A DNA stretch of 42,433 nucleotides from Actinomycetes bacterium (GCA_021791615.1 JAJYWG010000199.1:1-42433); one strand, 5' to 3'. Counted from the first letter of the stretch, positions 16,602 through 25,206 are shown. The notes: generated by a model from the sequence alone, not told the origin. Translations and numbers: made by a program.

Positions 16602-17525
16602 GTGCTGATCGGAGCTCATGTCCGGGCCGGGGCCGGCCTCGTGAAGGCCCTCGAACGCGGCGACGCCATCGGCGCCGAAGTGGTCCAGATCTTCACCCAG
16701 AGCCCGCGATCGTGGAAGCCGAGCCAGTACGCGCCCGACGAGCTGGCCTCGTACCGCGCCGCGCAGGCGCAGCACCCGAGGGTGACGACCACGTTCTGCC
16801 ACGCGACCTACCTGATCAACCTCGCGACGGCCGACCCGGACCTCCTCGCCCGCTCACGGGCCTGCCTCGCCGCCAACCTCGCCGTCGCGCGAGGCATCGG
16901 CTCGGCGGGCCTGGTGCTGCACATCGGGAGCCATCGAGGGCTCGGCTTCCGAGGGTGCGTCTCCCAAGTGGTGGACTGCCTGGAAGAGGCGCTGGCAGGT
17001 GCCGACGCCACCGAGGCGTCTGCTCCAGGCGGGCCGGCGGGGCCGGGGAGGGGGGATCCGGGCGACGGCCGTTGCCCGATCCTGCTCGAGAACGCGGCCG
17101 GGGCCGGCGGGACGGTCGGCCGGACCCTGGAGGAGCTGGCCGAGGTGCTGGCGCGGGCCGACCTGGGCGCTGATTTGGGCATCTGCCTCGACACGCAGCA
17201 TCTGTGGGCCTCGGGAGTCGCCTTTGCATCGGTGGAGGAGGCCGACGCCGTCGTCGCCCACGTCGAGACCACCGTCGGGCTCGAACGTCTCGGCTGCATC
17301 CACTTGAACGATTCCAAGGTGCCGTTCGGCGCGAACCGGGATCGGCACGCGAACATCGGCGACGGCAGCATCGGCACCGAAGGCCTGGCGGCGTTGATCG
17401 GGCACCCCGCCTTCGACCGGGTCCCGGCAGTGCTCGAGGTCCCCGGCGCGGGCGACGGTCCGCGGACCGAAGATGTGGCCGCCGCCCGCCGCGCCCTCGA
17501 TCTCGGCCGCTCCCTCCGGTGCTGA
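16602..17525 (+). CDS. nfo: Endonuclease IV (AP endonuclease)
   Basis: The 307-aa protein has the AP-endonuclease family 2 TIM-barrel motifs that hold the three zinc ions: IGAHVRAGAGL at the start, VQIFTQSPRSWKP, LLENAAGAGGTVGRTLEEL (zinc-ligand Glu), ICLDTQHLWASGV (Asp and His) and HLNDSKVPFGANRDRHANIG (HLND plus the DRHxNIG signature). It cleaves abasic sites in base-excision repair. GTG at 16602 places the conserved IGAHVR at residue 3, as in the family. An insertion of about 25 residues rich in G/P/A (near residues 135-160) lies before the LLENAAG motif. Confidence 0.92.
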   Translation: MLIGAHVRAGAGLVKALERGDAIGAEVVQIFTQSPRSWKPSQYAPDELASYRAAQAQHPRVTTTFCHATYLINLATADPDLLARSRACLAANLAVARGIGSAGLVLHIGSHRGLGFRGCVSQVVDCLEEALAGADATEASAPGGPAGPGRGDPGDGRCPILLENAAGAGGTVGRTLEELAEVLARADLGADLGICLDTQHLWASGVAFASVEEADAVVAHVETTVGLERLGCIHLNDSKVPFGANRDRHANIGDGSIGTEGLAALIGHPAFDRVPAVLEVPGAGDGPRTEDVAAARRALDLGRSLRC

Positions 17526-17599
17526 GCTCCGGACGCCCCGGTGGCGGACGGACCGCCATCGAGACGGTTGCCGCCCGCCGCACCCGGGCAGTCGGCAGG

Positions 17600-17609
17600 T
17601 GCAATTGCA
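17600..17609. promoter_or_regulatory. 10-bp perfect palindrome upstream of fumC
   Basis: TGCAATTGCA is fully self-complementary and AT-rich for this locus. It lies 49 bp before the fumC start. It could be an operator; nothing else supports this. Confidence 0.25.
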
Positions 17610-17657
17610 TCCGAGGCAGCGGAGGCTCCAAGCTCAACGACGTGGAAAGGAGGTACG

Positions 17658-19046
17658 GTGGCTCTGACGCGCACTGAATCCGACAGCATGGGGGCAATCG
17701 AGGTACCGGTCGACCGGTACTGGGGCGCCCAGACCCAGCGCTCCCTGCACCACTTCGCCATCGGCTCCGATGTGATGCCCCGATCGCTCATTCGCGGCAT
17801 GGGCGTCCTGAAGGAAGCAGCGGCGCGGGTGAACGCCGATCTCGGCAAGCTCGCCCCCCACCTGGCCGACCTCATCGCGGCAGCAGCCCGCGAGGTGGCC
17901 GACGGGCGGTTGGACGACCACTTCCCGCTGCGCGTGTGGCAGACGGGCAGCGGGACCCAGTCCAACATGAACGCCAACGAGGTCATCTCGAACAGGGCTA
18001 TCGAGATGGACGGGGGAGTGATGGGCTCCAAGTCCCCCGTGCATCCCAACGACCACGTCAACATGTCCCAGTCGTCCAACGACACCTTCCCGACGGCGAT
18101 GCACATCGCGGCAGTCGACGAGCTGGACCACCGTCTGGTTCCCGCGGTACGCGCGCTCCGTGACGCGCTGGCCGCCAAGTCCAAGGAGTACGCAGATGTG
18201 ACCAAGATCGGCAGGACCCATTTGATGGACGCCGTGCCGCTCACCTTGGGTCAGGAGATCTCGGGGTACGTCGCCCAGCTCGACGCCGACCTCGAGCGAG
18301 TCGCACAGGTCATGCCGGGCCTCTACGAGCTGGCGGCGGGCGGAACGGCGGTGGGGACCGGGCTGAACACCCACCCGGAGTTCGGCGAGCGGGTGGCGGC
18401 CAAGATCGCGGAGATCACCGGCCAGCCGTTCGTCACCGCGCCCAACAAGTTCGCAGCGCTGGCTGCTCACGACGCGCTGGTGTGGGCCAGCGCCGCGCTG
18501 AGGACGCTCGCCGGGTCGCTCATGAAGATCGCCGACGACCTCCGGTGGCTCGGGTCCGGGCCGCGCAGCGGGATCGGCGAGCTGATCCTGCCGGCCAACG
18601 AGCCGGGGTCGTCGATCATGCCGGGCAAGGTGAACCCCACCCAGAGCGAGGCGATGATCATGGTGTGCATCCAGGTCATGGGCAACGACACGGCGGTGGC
18701 GATCGCCGGCAGCCGCGGGAATTTCGAGCTCAACGTCAACAAGCCGGTCATCATCCACAACGTGCTGCACTCGATCGACCTCCTCACCGGAGCGTGCGTT
18801 GCGTTCCGGACGTTCTGCGTCGAAGGGATCGAGCCCGATCGCGAGCGCATCGAGCAGCACGTGGAGAGCTCGCTCATGCTCGTCACGGCGCTCAACCCGA
18901 TCATCGGGTACGACCGTGCCGCCGACGTCGCGAAGAAGGCCCATCGCGAGCGGACCACGCTGCGCCAGGCGGCGGTCGAGCTCGGCTACCTGACGGGTGA
19001 GCAGTTCGATGCCGCAGTGCGCCCCGAGGAGATGACCCACCCCTGA
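17658..19046 (+). CDS. fumC: Class II fumarate hydratase
   Basis: The 462-aa product is full length for class II fumarase: [17 protein letters not shown] at the start, [58 protein letters not shown], and the family signature [16 protein letters not shown] near residue 317. It interconverts fumarate and malate in the cytoplasm (TCA cycle). GTG at 17658 follows AAAGGAGG (about 17644-17651). The open frame extends upstream by 39 codons that lack family resemblance. The stop overlaps the CTG start of a pterin dehydratase, implying an operon. Confidence 0.95.
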   Translation: MALTRTESDSMGAIEVPVDRYWGAQTQRSLHHFAIGSDVMPRSLIRGMGVLKEAAARVNADLGKLAPHLADLIAAAAREVADGRLDDHFPLRVWQTGSGTQSNMNANEVISNRAIEMDGGVMGSKSPVHPNDHVNMSQSSNDTFPTAMHIAAVDELDHRLVPAVRALRDALAAKSKEYADVTKIGRTHLMDAVPLTLGQEISGYVAQLDADLERVAQVMPGLYELAAGGTAVGTGLNTHPEFGERVAAKIAEITGQPFVTAPNKFAALAAHDALVWASAALRTLAGSLMKIADDLRWLGSGPRSGIGELILPANEPGSSIMPGKVNPTQSEAMIMVCIQVMGNDTAVAIAGSRGNFELNVNKPVIIHNVLHSIDLLTGACVAFRTFCVEGIEPDRERIEQHVESSLMLVTALNPIIGYDRAADVAKKAHRERTTLRQAAVELGYLTGEQFDAAVRPEEMTHP

Positions 19047-19324
19047 GCCGGCTGCTCGATCCTGCCGCGGTCGACGCCGCGCTGGCCCAGCGCAAGCTGG
19101 GCTGGCGGCGTCACGGCGCCGAGCTGGTCAAGCGAGTCCGGTGCGAGGGGTTCGCCGGCGCCCTCGAGTACGTGAACGACGTGGGCGCGCTGGCCGAGGC
19201 GGCGAACCACCATCCCGACATCGACATCCGGTGGGACACGGTGACGCTGCGGCTGTCCACCCACTCGGCCGGCGGGCTCACCGAGCGGGACGTGGACCTC
19301 GCCGAGGCGATCGATCGCCTGTAG
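19043..19324 (+). CDS. Pterin-4a-carbinolamine dehydratase, apparent CTG start
   Basis: Frame 2 encodes 93 residues with the full family pattern: [38 protein letters not shown] with the H56-H57-P58 active-site motif, and [19 protein letters not shown]. Family members are about 95 aa, so nothing seems missing. No ATG, GTG or TTG occurs between the in-frame stop at 18998-19000 and the conserved domain. CTG at 19043 overlaps the fumC stop (CTGA), with GAGGAG at 19026-19031 as ribosome site. The enzyme dehydrates 4a-hydroxy-tetrahydropterin made by aromatic amino-acid hydroxylases; none is visible nearby. Its 3' end overlaps the convergent phosphatase gene by 47 bp. Confidence 0.87.
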   Translation: MSRLLDPAAVDAALAQRKLGWRRHGAELVKRVRCEGFAGALEYVNDVGALAEAANHHPDIDIRWDTVTLRLSTHSAGGLTERDVDLAEAIDRL

Positions 19325-20099
19325 GCACCTCGAGCCCGAGGGGCGTGCTGTCGTCGGTGAGCAGTGCAGCGCGCAGCATCGCGATCGTTTCGGCGGGGAC
19401 GCCGATGTGCCGACCGTACCCCTCGAAAGACCCGTGCCGCCGTCGCAGCGAGGAGAGGAGATCGGCCATCGTGGCCGGGGCAGCCGAGAACAGCTCGTTC
19501 GCCTCCTCGATGAACGTCCGGCCTTCGGGGTAGCGGTCGACCAGCTTGCGCCGCAGACGGTCCATGGCCTCGCCGCTCAGTGCATAGTCGTCGACGATGG
19601 TGGCGTCGGGCACACCGAGCAACCCGAGGACGACGGCCACCAGCACCCCGGTACGGTCCTTGCCCGCCGTGCAGTGCACCACGGCCGGGAGGTTCCGAGG
19701 GTCGGCCAGGATGGCGAGCGCGTCGGCGATCCGAGGACCTGCGTCGTGGGCGATCTCCTGGTACTGGGCGGCCAGCATGCCCGGCGCCATCTCGAAGCGC
19801 TCGGCGTCGGGCACGGCATCGAGCAGGGGGAGATGGTGGAAACGGACCGGGATCTCCCCGTCGGGGAACTTGCCGCTCTCCAGCTCGACAGTCGTGCGCA
19901 GATCGATGACCGTCACGATGCCCAGCCGGCCGACGACCTCGCGGTCGTGCGCGGTGAGGCCGGAGAGCCCGTCCGCCCGGAACACCCTCCTCCAGCGCAC
20001 ACGCCGGCCGTCGTGCGCTCGGTACCCGCCGATGTCACGGAAGTTCACCGCGCCGTCGAGCGCGACGTGGCGCTCAGAGACGCCGGTCACGTCGGTCAC
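19278..20099 (-). CDS. Tyrosine/lipid phosphatase (PtpB-like) at the end of the psp operon
   Basis: The 273-aa product has the P-loop HCTAGKDRTG with nucleophile C143, and the N-terminal block NFRDIGGYRAHDGRRVRWRRVFRAD (split here as NFRDIGG and RVFRAD) of Y_phosphatase3/MptpB proteins. LGIVTVIDLRTTVELE is also typical. The lysine in the loop (AGKDR) is characteristic of the subgroup that also dephosphorylates phosphoinositides in mycobacteria. GTG at 20099 lies 12 bp after pspAB, so it is probably the last gene of that operon. This suggests, without proving, phosphatase input into envelope-stress signalling. The C-terminal 20 residues are basic and overlap the pterin dehydratase gene. Confidence 0.87.
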   Translation of the reverse strand: MTDVTGVSERHVALDGAVNFRDIGGYRAHDGRRVRWRRVFRADGLSGLTAHDREVVGRLGIVTVIDLRTTVELESGKFPDGEIPVRFHHLPLLDAVPDAERFEMAPGMLAAQYQEIAHDAGPRIADALAILADPRNLPAVVHCTAGKDRTGVLVAVVLGLLGVPDATIVDDYALSGEAMDRLRRKLVDRYPEGRTFIEEANELFSAAPATMADLLSSLRRRHGSFEGYGRHIGVPAETIAMLRAALLTDDSTPLGLEVPTGDRSPRRGPRPAR

Positions 20100-20111
20100 T
20101 GGTGGTCGGGC

Positions 20112-20774
20112 TCAGCGGACGGGAAGGTCCCACAGGGGGAACCAGCGGGACAGGTCGGGCTCGGTCGGCAGGTCGCTGCCCAGCACGGCTTTGATCCGGA
20201 GCTCGAGCTCGGTGTCACGGCGCTCTTTGCCGGTCGGGGCGAACGGGTAGAACGTCCCTCGCTTGTACAGGTAGACGAGGAAGAGCGCACGGGTGCCCGA
20301 CTCGGCTGTGGGACCCGGCTCCAGGCCGAACACCGAGCACAAGAGCTGCGGCCCCCACCCCTCGTCGGTGAGGGTGCTGTTGACCACGTGGACGCGGGTG
20401 ACCAGGTTCTCCACGTCGGGGTCCTCGAGCAGGAGCCAGCGGTAGCCGAATGAGTCCTCTGCTTCAGTGAGCGATCCCGCCCCGTCATCGGGAGAGGACC
20501 CGCCGGGCGCAGTGCTCGCCGCAGCGTCCGGCGCAGCGCCCGCGCCGCCGGGAGGAGGGCCGTCGTCGGGGATGTCGAGGAGCGCTCGGATCTCTCGCTG
20601 GACGTCTTCGGCAGGCCGTCCGGCAGGCGGCTTCCAGCACACCCCGGCCCGACCCGAGAGGACCAGGCCCTCGGAGGTCTCCAAGGTGACTGCCGCCGAC
20701 GGGAGGGCGAAGAGCGCGTCGAGGTTGGCCCGCACCGGTTTGGTCCGCCCGAGCAGGGTGTCGAGCAGTCCCAT
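20112..20774 (-). CDS. pspAB: PspA-associated protein PspAB
   Basis: The 220-aa protein starts MGLLDTLLGRTKPVRANLD, then LFALPSAAVTLETSEGLVLSG, and ends with a well-conserved block (FGYRWLLLEDPDVENLVTRVH, then LFLVYLYKRGTFYPFAP and ERRDTELELRIKAVL). These fit the actinobacterial PspAB family found with pspA and htpX. A linker rich in G/A/P/D (about residues 75-110) interrupts the middle. ATG at 20774 is chosen from the conserved start; the frame is open 57 codons further, but that part overlaps htpX antiphase. Molecular function is unknown beyond genetic association with PspA. Confidence 0.8.
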   Translation of the reverse strand: MGLLDTLLGRTKPVRANLDALFALPSAAVTLETSEGLVLSGRAGVCWKPPAGRPAEDVQREIRALLDIPDDGPPPGGAGAAPDAAASTAPGGSSPDDGAGSLTEAEDSFGYRWLLLEDPDVENLVTRVHVVNSTLTDEGWGPQLLCSVFGLEPGPTAESGTRALFLVYLYKRGTFYPFAPTGKERRDTELELRIKAVLGSDLPTEPDLSRWFPLWDLPVR

Positions 20775-20829
20775 CCTCAGCGAGGCTCCCCGCGGCAGCT
20801 CCACCGGCCGGTGGTGACGCCGGCCACTC

Positions 20830-21771
20830 TCAGTGTGCCTGTCCGAGCTCAGCTTCGAGCTTCGAGAGCTGGGCGAGCCGGACTTCGAGCTTGGGGTGGG
20901 TCGAGAAGAGAGCGCTGAGCGAGGTGCCCTGTCCCTGACCGCCACGTCGCTGGGCGATGGCGGGGGTGAAGAAGAACGCGTTGAACGGCTCCGCGTGGCG
21001 CAGATCGCGTGCGGGGATCCGTCCCATCTCGCCGGTGATCTTCACGAGGGCCGAGGCCAGCAAGGACGGACGCCCGATGAGGATCGCGCCGGAGCGGTCG
21101 GCAGCCAGCTCGCGATAGCGCGACAGCGCGCGGGTGAGCAGGAAGCTGATGGCGTACACGATGATCGAGACGAGCATGATGATGGCCTCGATGGCCGCAA
21201 GCTGCGATCCGTTGCGCGAACCGCCACGCCCCCCGCCGAACAGCCCGGCGAAGAACATCATCCGGGTGGCCAGCCCGGCGATCACCCCGAGCGAGCTGGC
21301 GATGGTCATCACTGCCACGTCGCGGTGGGCGACGTGGGAGAGCTCGTGGGCCAGGACCGCCTCGACCTCGGGCTCGTCCAGCCGCCGCAGCAGCCCGGTG
21401 GTGACACAGACCACCGCCGCTTTCGGGCTGCGACCGGTGGCGAAGGCATTCGGCACGTCGGTGTCGGCGATGGCCACGCGGGGCTTGGGCATGTCGGCCA
21501 GCGCGCACAGCCGGTCGATCGAGCCGTGGAGCGCCGGCGCCTGCTCGGAGGTGACCATGTGACCGTGCATTCCCCACAATGCGATCCGGTCCGAGAACCA
21601 GTATTGGGCGAACAGCAGGCCGGCGACGATCACGAAGATCAGGACGAAGCTGTGGAGCACCGCCCAGAGCACCGCGGCAAACGCGCCGTAGAGGACGACG
21701 AGGAGCAGGCCGGTCACGAACATCCGGGCCGTGAGGCCTCGATCGGTTGGCATGTTCCGGGCAATGGGCAT
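20830..21771 (-). CDS. htpX: HtpX-like M48 membrane zinc metalloprotease
   Basis: The 313-aa protein has two N-terminal helices (about 18-38 and 41-56), then the M48 domain with HELSH (H142, E143, H146) and two further helices (about 155-200). PNAFATGR just before the catalytic helix is typical of HtpX. It degrades misfolded membrane proteins at the cytoplasmic face. It is translationally coupled to pspA: the ATG at 21771 shares one base with the pspA stop. The next gene, pspAB, follows after 55 bp. The operon context points to envelope-stress proteolysis. Confidence 0.92.
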   Translation of the reverse strand: MPIARNMPTDRGLTARMFVTGLLLVVLYGAFAAVLWAVLHSFVLIFVIVAGLLFAQYWFSDRIALWGMHGHMVTSEQAPALHGSIDRLCALADMPKPRVAIADTDVPNAFATGRSPKAAVVCVTTGLLRRLDEPEVEAVLAHELSHVAHRDVAVMTIASSLGVIAGLATRMMFFAGLFGGGRGGSRNGSQLAAIEAIIMLVSIIVYAISFLLTRALSRYRELAADRSGAILIGRPSLLASALVKITGEMGRIPARDLRHAEPFNAFFFTPAIAQRRGGQGQGTSLSALFSTHPKLEVRLAQLSKLEAELGQAH

Positions 21772-22580
21772 CAGCTCGCGCTCCCTCCGCTGTCTCCCTC
21801 GGGTCCGGGCACCACCTCGGCGTCCTTGACCTCCCCGTCGGTCTCTGCGCCCGACGAGCCGAGCTCGCCCGCCGGTCCGGCCGCGCCCAGCTCGGCTTTC
21901 ATCGCCGCGAGCTCGTTATCGACCTGCGACGTCGAGGCCACTTTGTCGAGCTGGGCCTGGATGTCGTCGACGGGGGTGTTGAGGTCGTTGAGGGCACCCG
22001 AGGCGAGCAGCTCGTCGATCGCCCCGGCCCGCGCCTGCATGGCGGCGATCTTGTCCTGGGCCCGCTGCATCGTGGCGCCGGCGTCGCCCATGGACGTCGA
22101 GATGCCCGACACCGCCTCGCCTACCTTGGTCTGGGCTTCGGCCGCGGTGTAGCTGGCTTTCAGCGTCTCCTTGCGGGTCCGGAACTGCTCGACTTGAGCC
22201 TGCAGGCGCTGGGAGGTCTCCACCAGTTTTTCCTCTTGCTCGGAGACCTGGTCGTGCTGGGTCTTGAGGTCGGCGAGCTGCTCGCCCAACGCGGCCCGAC
22301 GTGACAGTGCCTCGCGCGCCAGGTCCTCGTTGCCCTGGGCGAGGGCCGCCTTGGCCTGGCCCTGGAGCTTGTCTGCCTGCTTCTGGAGCTGGGCCGCCTG
22401 AAGCTCGATGCGCTTGCGGGCGGTCGCGACGTCGGCGACGCTGCGCCGCACTTTCTGGAGGCTCTCGATCTGCTTCTCGTAGGACAGGTCGAGGGTCTCA
22501 CGCGGGTCCTCGGCCCTGTCGAGGACCTTGTTCGCTTTCGCCTGGAAAATGTTCTTGGTCCGCTGCCACAACCCCGGCAC
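21771..22580 (-). CDS. pspA: Phage shock protein A / IM30 family
   Basis: The 269-aa product is almost entirely coiled coil: an amphipathic N-terminal helix (MPGLWQRTKNIFQAKANKVL), the LDLSYEKQIESLQKVRRSVA segment, and long A/E/K/Q heptads to about residue 225. An acidic, glycine-rich tail follows. PspA/IM30 proteins form ESCRT-III-like assemblies on damaged inner membrane. GTG at 22580 has AAGGAGGG about 8 nt upstream. It heads the operon pspA-htpX-pspAB-phosphatase. Compared with the proteobacterial protein, the tail adds about 45 residues. Confidence 0.92.
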   Translation of the reverse strand: MPGLWQRTKNIFQAKANKVLDRAEDPRETLDLSYEKQIESLQKVRRSVADVATARKRIELQAAQLQKQADKLQGQAKAALAQGNEDLAREALSRRAALGEQLADLKTQHDQVSEQEEKLVETSQRLQAQVEQFRTRKETLKASYTAAEAQTKVGEAVSGISTSMGDAGATMQRAQDKIAAMQARAGAIDELLASGALNDLNTPVDDIQAQLDKVASTSQVDNELAAMKAELGAAGPAGELGSSGAETDGEVKDAEVVPGPEGDSGGSAS

Positions 22581-22680
22581 GCTTCAGCCCTCCTTGAGGC
22601 GGTTATCCCCTGGGGAGAGCATAAGGCCCACAACAGCGCGAGGGGGCACGCCCCTGGCCATGCCCTCTTCTCCGCCCCGC

Positions 22681-22686
22681 TAGCCT
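22681..22686 (+). promoter_or_regulatory. -10 element (TAGCCT) of probably leaderless mca
   Basis: TAGCCT fits TANNNT and ends 7 nt before ATG 22694, with no Shine-Dalgarno between. The 113-bp gap also serves the divergent pspA operon. Confidence 0.45.
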
Positions 22687-22693
22687 CGCTGCG

Positions 22694-23551
22694 ATGCCCG
22701 AGCCCCGCTGCCTGCTCACCGTCCATGCCCATCCCGACGACGAGGCGTCCAAGGGAGCGGGGACGGTCGCCCGCTGCCACGCCGAGGGCGTTCGCACGGT
22801 CCTCGTGTGCTGTACCGGCGGCGAGGAAGGCGACATCCTCAACCCGGCCATGGACACCCCCGACGTCCGGCGCCGGCTCCCCGAGGTCCGCCGAGAGGAG
22901 CTGCAGCGCTCGGCGGCGATCATCGGGTACGACGAGGTCGTGATGCTCGGCTACCGCGACTCGGGCATGCCTGGGTCGGAGGCCAACGACAACCCTGCGA
23001 GCTTTGCCCGGGCCGAGACCGACGAGGCGGTCGAGCGCCTGGTGGCGGTGATCCGCCGCGTCAGACCGCAGGTCGTGATCACCTATGCCGAAGAGCAGTC
23101 CGAGTACCCGCACCCCGATCACCTCCGGGTGCACGAGATCTCGATGGCGGCCTGGGAGGCCGCGGGAGATGCCGACAGGTTCCCTCAGGCTGGACCGCCG
23201 TTTGCCCCGCTCAAGCTGTACTACACGATGTGGCCGCGCCAGCGGATGCGGGCCATGCACGAGAAGTTCCTCGAGCTGGGGCTCCCCTCGCCCTTCGACG
23301 AGAAGTGGCTGGCTCGCCTTCGCCGGGACGACCCCATCTCGACCTCGATCGACCTCACGGGCTTCGAGGACGTGCGCGCAGAGGCGCTCAAGGCCCACGC
23401 GACCCAGGTCGATCCCACGTCGCCGTTCTGGTTCGGGCTCCCCCCCGAGGTGCAGCGCGGTCTGCACCCGTTCGACGACTTCCTGCTCGCCCGGAGCCGG
23501 GTGGGGGGGACCGACGTGACCGAGGACGACCTGTTCTCCGGGATCGATTGA
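22694..23551 (+). CDS. mca: Mycothiol S-conjugate amidase
   Basis: The 285-aa protein belongs to the zinc-dependent PIG-L/LmbE fold: LTVHAHPDDEASKGAGT contains the metal motif HPDD, and HPDHLRVHE supplies the third ligand. GGEEGDILNPAMDTPDVRRRL and the later LKLYYTMWPRQRMRAMHEKF follow the Mca rather than the MshB pattern. Mca cleaves mycothiol conjugates of toxins to release mercapturic acids. This implies mycothiol production and supports an actinobacterial host. Confusion with MshB cannot be fully excluded. Confidence 0.87.
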   Translation: MPEPRCLLTVHAHPDDEASKGAGTVARCHAEGVRTVLVCCTGGEEGDILNPAMDTPDVRRRLPEVRREELQRSAAIIGYDEVVMLGYRDSGMPGSEANDNPASFARAETDEAVERLVAVIRRVRPQVVITYAEEQSEYPHPDHLRVHEISMAAWEAAGDADRFPQAGPPFAPLKLYYTMWPRQRMRAMHEKFLELGLPSPFDEKWLARLRRDDPISTSIDLTGFEDVRAEALKAHATQVDPTSPFWFGLPPEVQRGLHPFDDFLLARSRVGGTDVTEDDLFSGID

Positions 23552-23563
23552 CTGCTCCAGCTC

Positions 23564-23583
23564 GGAGCTCTCACTCGAGCTCC
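23564..23583. terminator. Bidirectional hairpin after mca
   Basis: GGAGCTC (23564-23570) and GAGCTCC (23577-23583) form a perfect 7-bp stem with a 6-nt loop in the 48-bp gap between two convergent genes. Confidence 0.5.
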
Positions 23584-23599
23584 AGCTCCCGCCCGCGGA

Positions 23600-24361
23600 T
23601 CAGCCGCCCGGAGTTGGCACCGTGCTCGACGAGCCGAAACCCCCGAGCCAGGACAGGTGGATGGCACCGGCGCTCTGCGCCAGGACGAGCGAGACGGCGG
23701 TCGCAAGGAACAGCACGAGGAGCACCACGAGGATCGGCTGCCACCGAGCGAAAGAGCCGCCGGGTGCACGCGTCGTCGGCACCCCTGTCGCACCGGCCTG
23801 TGGCGCGTCCGCTGCATCCGGTGTGCCTGCGGCTCGAACGGCCGTCGCATCGGCCTGTGGCGCGTCCGGCGAGTCCGCTGGAGCCGATGTGATGGGAGCC
23901 GGCTCGGCTTCACCCTGATCAGCGTGCTCCGGTGAGGCGTGACGGCGCTCGGCGAGCTCGCGCAACGCACGCTCGATCGTGCCGGGATCGCCACCGGGGA
24001 TGGCGAAGTGGAGCACGCGCCCGGCGGTTTGCAACGTCACGGCCGCACCCTCTCGGCCCGCGAGCGTGTAGGGGTCGACTCTCCAGCCGGTGACGTCGCA
24101 CCAGGGCACGGTCTTCGGGTCGGACGTGCCGGGAGTGCCCGCAGTGCCGGGAGTGCCGGGAGTGCCCGCAGTGCCGGGAGTGCCGGGAGTGCCCGCAGTC
24201 GCAAACGGCTCGGATGAGCCGGACGTGACGGACCCGACGGACCTGACGAGCACGGCATGCTGGTCGAACACGAGCTCGAGCCCTTGGACAGGGCGAGTGC
24301 CCGGGTCGGCGGGGAGAAAGACGGCCCCGCTGAACCGCAGACGTGGACCTGCTGTGCTCAA
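23600..24361 (-). CDS. Membrane-anchored protein with collagen-like repeat; TTG start coupled to YdjC gene
   Basis: The 253-aa product has an N-terminal beta-rich part (LRFSGAVFLPADPGTRPVQG) and a GTP/GTA collagen-like stretch (about residues 55-78). A second beta-rich part follows (VPWCDVTGWRVDPYTLAG, then GRVLHFAIPGGDPGTIERAL; PH-like in flavour). Next come an A/P/T-rich linker with two copies of a DAPQA motif and one C-terminal helix (ILVVLLVLFLATAVSLVLA). The TTG at 24361 overlaps the stop of the deacetylase gene (TTGA). The same frame is open far upstream, but that stretch is antisense-like shadow of the deacetylase. Function unknown; the tail-anchor topology implies a cytoplasmic N-terminal part. 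Confidence 0.65.
   Translation of the reverse strand: MSTAGPRLRFSGAVFLPADPGTRPVQGLELVFDQHAVLVRSVGSVTSGSSEPFATAGTPGTPGTAGTPGTPGTAGTPGTSDPKTVPWCDVTGWRVDPYTLAGREGAAVTLQTAGRVLHFAIPGGDPGTIERALRELAERRHASPEHADQGEAEPAPITSAPADSPDAPQADATAVRAAGTPDAADAPQAGATGVPTTRAPGGSFARWQPILVVLLVLFLATAVSLVLAQSAGAIHLSWLGGFGSSSTVPTPGG
24126..24197 (-). repeat. 9-bp x 8 array encoding collagen-like GTP/GTA
   Basis: On the plus strand eight 9-bp units alternate GTGCCGGGA and GTGCCCGCA. On the coding minus strand they read as Gly-Thr-Pro and Gly-Thr-Ala triplets. The period is divisible by three, so copy-number change keeps the frame. Confidence 0.9.
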
Positions 24362-25194
24362 CTGCTGTCCCGGGCCAAGCCCCGCAGTGCCCGGTAGCCG
24401 ACGAGCGTGGCGCCGGCATCCCGGACGGCTCGCTCCAAGAACCCGTCTCGGCACACCATCGCGTGGTCGTCGACCCGGGCCTCCCAATCCGGGGCGATGG
24501 CGCGCAGCTCGGGGCTGTCGACGGCCGGGTGGAGGAAGATCTCGGTCACCCCGGGACGGAGTGCCGCCAAGTGGTCCTCGATCACCTGGCGGCTGCCGAC
24601 CCCGGGCACGATCGCAAGCTCGTCGACAAAGACCGCACCGGCGTCTTGGGCCACCTGACGGGCGGGGAAGCCGAGGAGGTCGTCGAGCCCGGGCCCGACC
24701 ATTCGAAGCGGCAGGCTGAACTCGACGGCCAGGTCCACGTAGACGTCGAAGAACTCGGGACGGATCTGGAGCGTCCCCATGTGCGAGTCGATGTGGCTCA
24801 CGTCGAAGCCCCACAGGATGGCCCGCTCGATCTGGGCGCGGCACTCGCGCCGGACCTCATCGAGATCAGCGTGCTCCCACACGTCCTCGACCGTCCGGGG
24901 GAACCCGCCGTCGCCTCCGACGAGCGACGGGGCATGGGTGACCGGACCCCAGCGGTACAGGTCCCACTCGGCGTTCAGGGTGAGGTGCACCCCCACGTCC
25001 TCACCCCGGTACCGCGACGCGGCTTCGCGAGACCAGGGGCAGGGGACCATCAGCGTGGCGCTCGTGACCAGCCCGGTGCGCAGGCACTCGTAGACGGCGA
25101 CGTTGGCGGAATGGCAGAAGCCCAGATCGTCGGCGTTGACGATGAGCAGCTTGGCGTCTCGGGGGTGGCCCAGGCGTTCGACCAGCGATGGCAT
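24358..25194 (-). CDS. YdjC/ChbG-family carbohydrate deacetylase
   Basis: The 278-aa product starts with the metal-binding block LLIVNADDLGFCHSANVAVY (Asp-Asp pair) and has ATLMVPCPWSREAASRY, VGVHLTLNAEWDLYRWGPV (His) and VSHIDSHMGTLQIRPEFFDV (HxxSH-type ligands), all diagnostic of YdjC/ChbG. ChbG removes acetyl groups from chitooligosaccharides; other members act on different oligosaccharides. No sugar transporter is nearby, so the substrate is open. ATG 25194 follows TACCGT by 6 nt, suggesting a leaderless transcript. The stop overlaps the TTG start of the collagen-like protein gene. Confidence 0.87.
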   Translation of the reverse strand: MPSLVERLGHPRDAKLLIVNADDLGFCHSANVAVYECLRTGLVTSATLMVPCPWSREAASRYRGEDVGVHLTLNAEWDLYRWGPVTHAPSLVGGDGGFPRTVEDVWEHADLDEVRRECRAQIERAILWGFDVSHIDSHMGTLQIRPEFFDVYVDLAVEFSLPLRMVGPGLDDLLGFPARQVAQDAGAVFVDELAIVPGVGSRQVIEDHLAALRPGVTEIFLHPAVDSPELRAIAPDWEARVDDHAMVCRDGFLERAVRDAGATLVGYRALRGLARDSS

Positions 25195-25200
25195 GCTCCG

Positions 25201-25206
25201 ACGGTA
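25201..25206 (-). promoter_or_regulatory. -10 element (TACCGT) of the deacetylase gene
   Basis: On the minus strand TACCGT (25206-25201) fits TANNNT, followed by CGGAGC and then ATG at 25194. Confidence 0.45.

Noticed and set aside
23600..24844. Long minus-strand frame extending the collagen-like protein N-terminally to 414 residues
   Set aside because: The extra 160 residues are Arg/Pro/Gly-rich and overlap the deacetylase gene fully on the same strand; the TTG at 24361 fits coupling.
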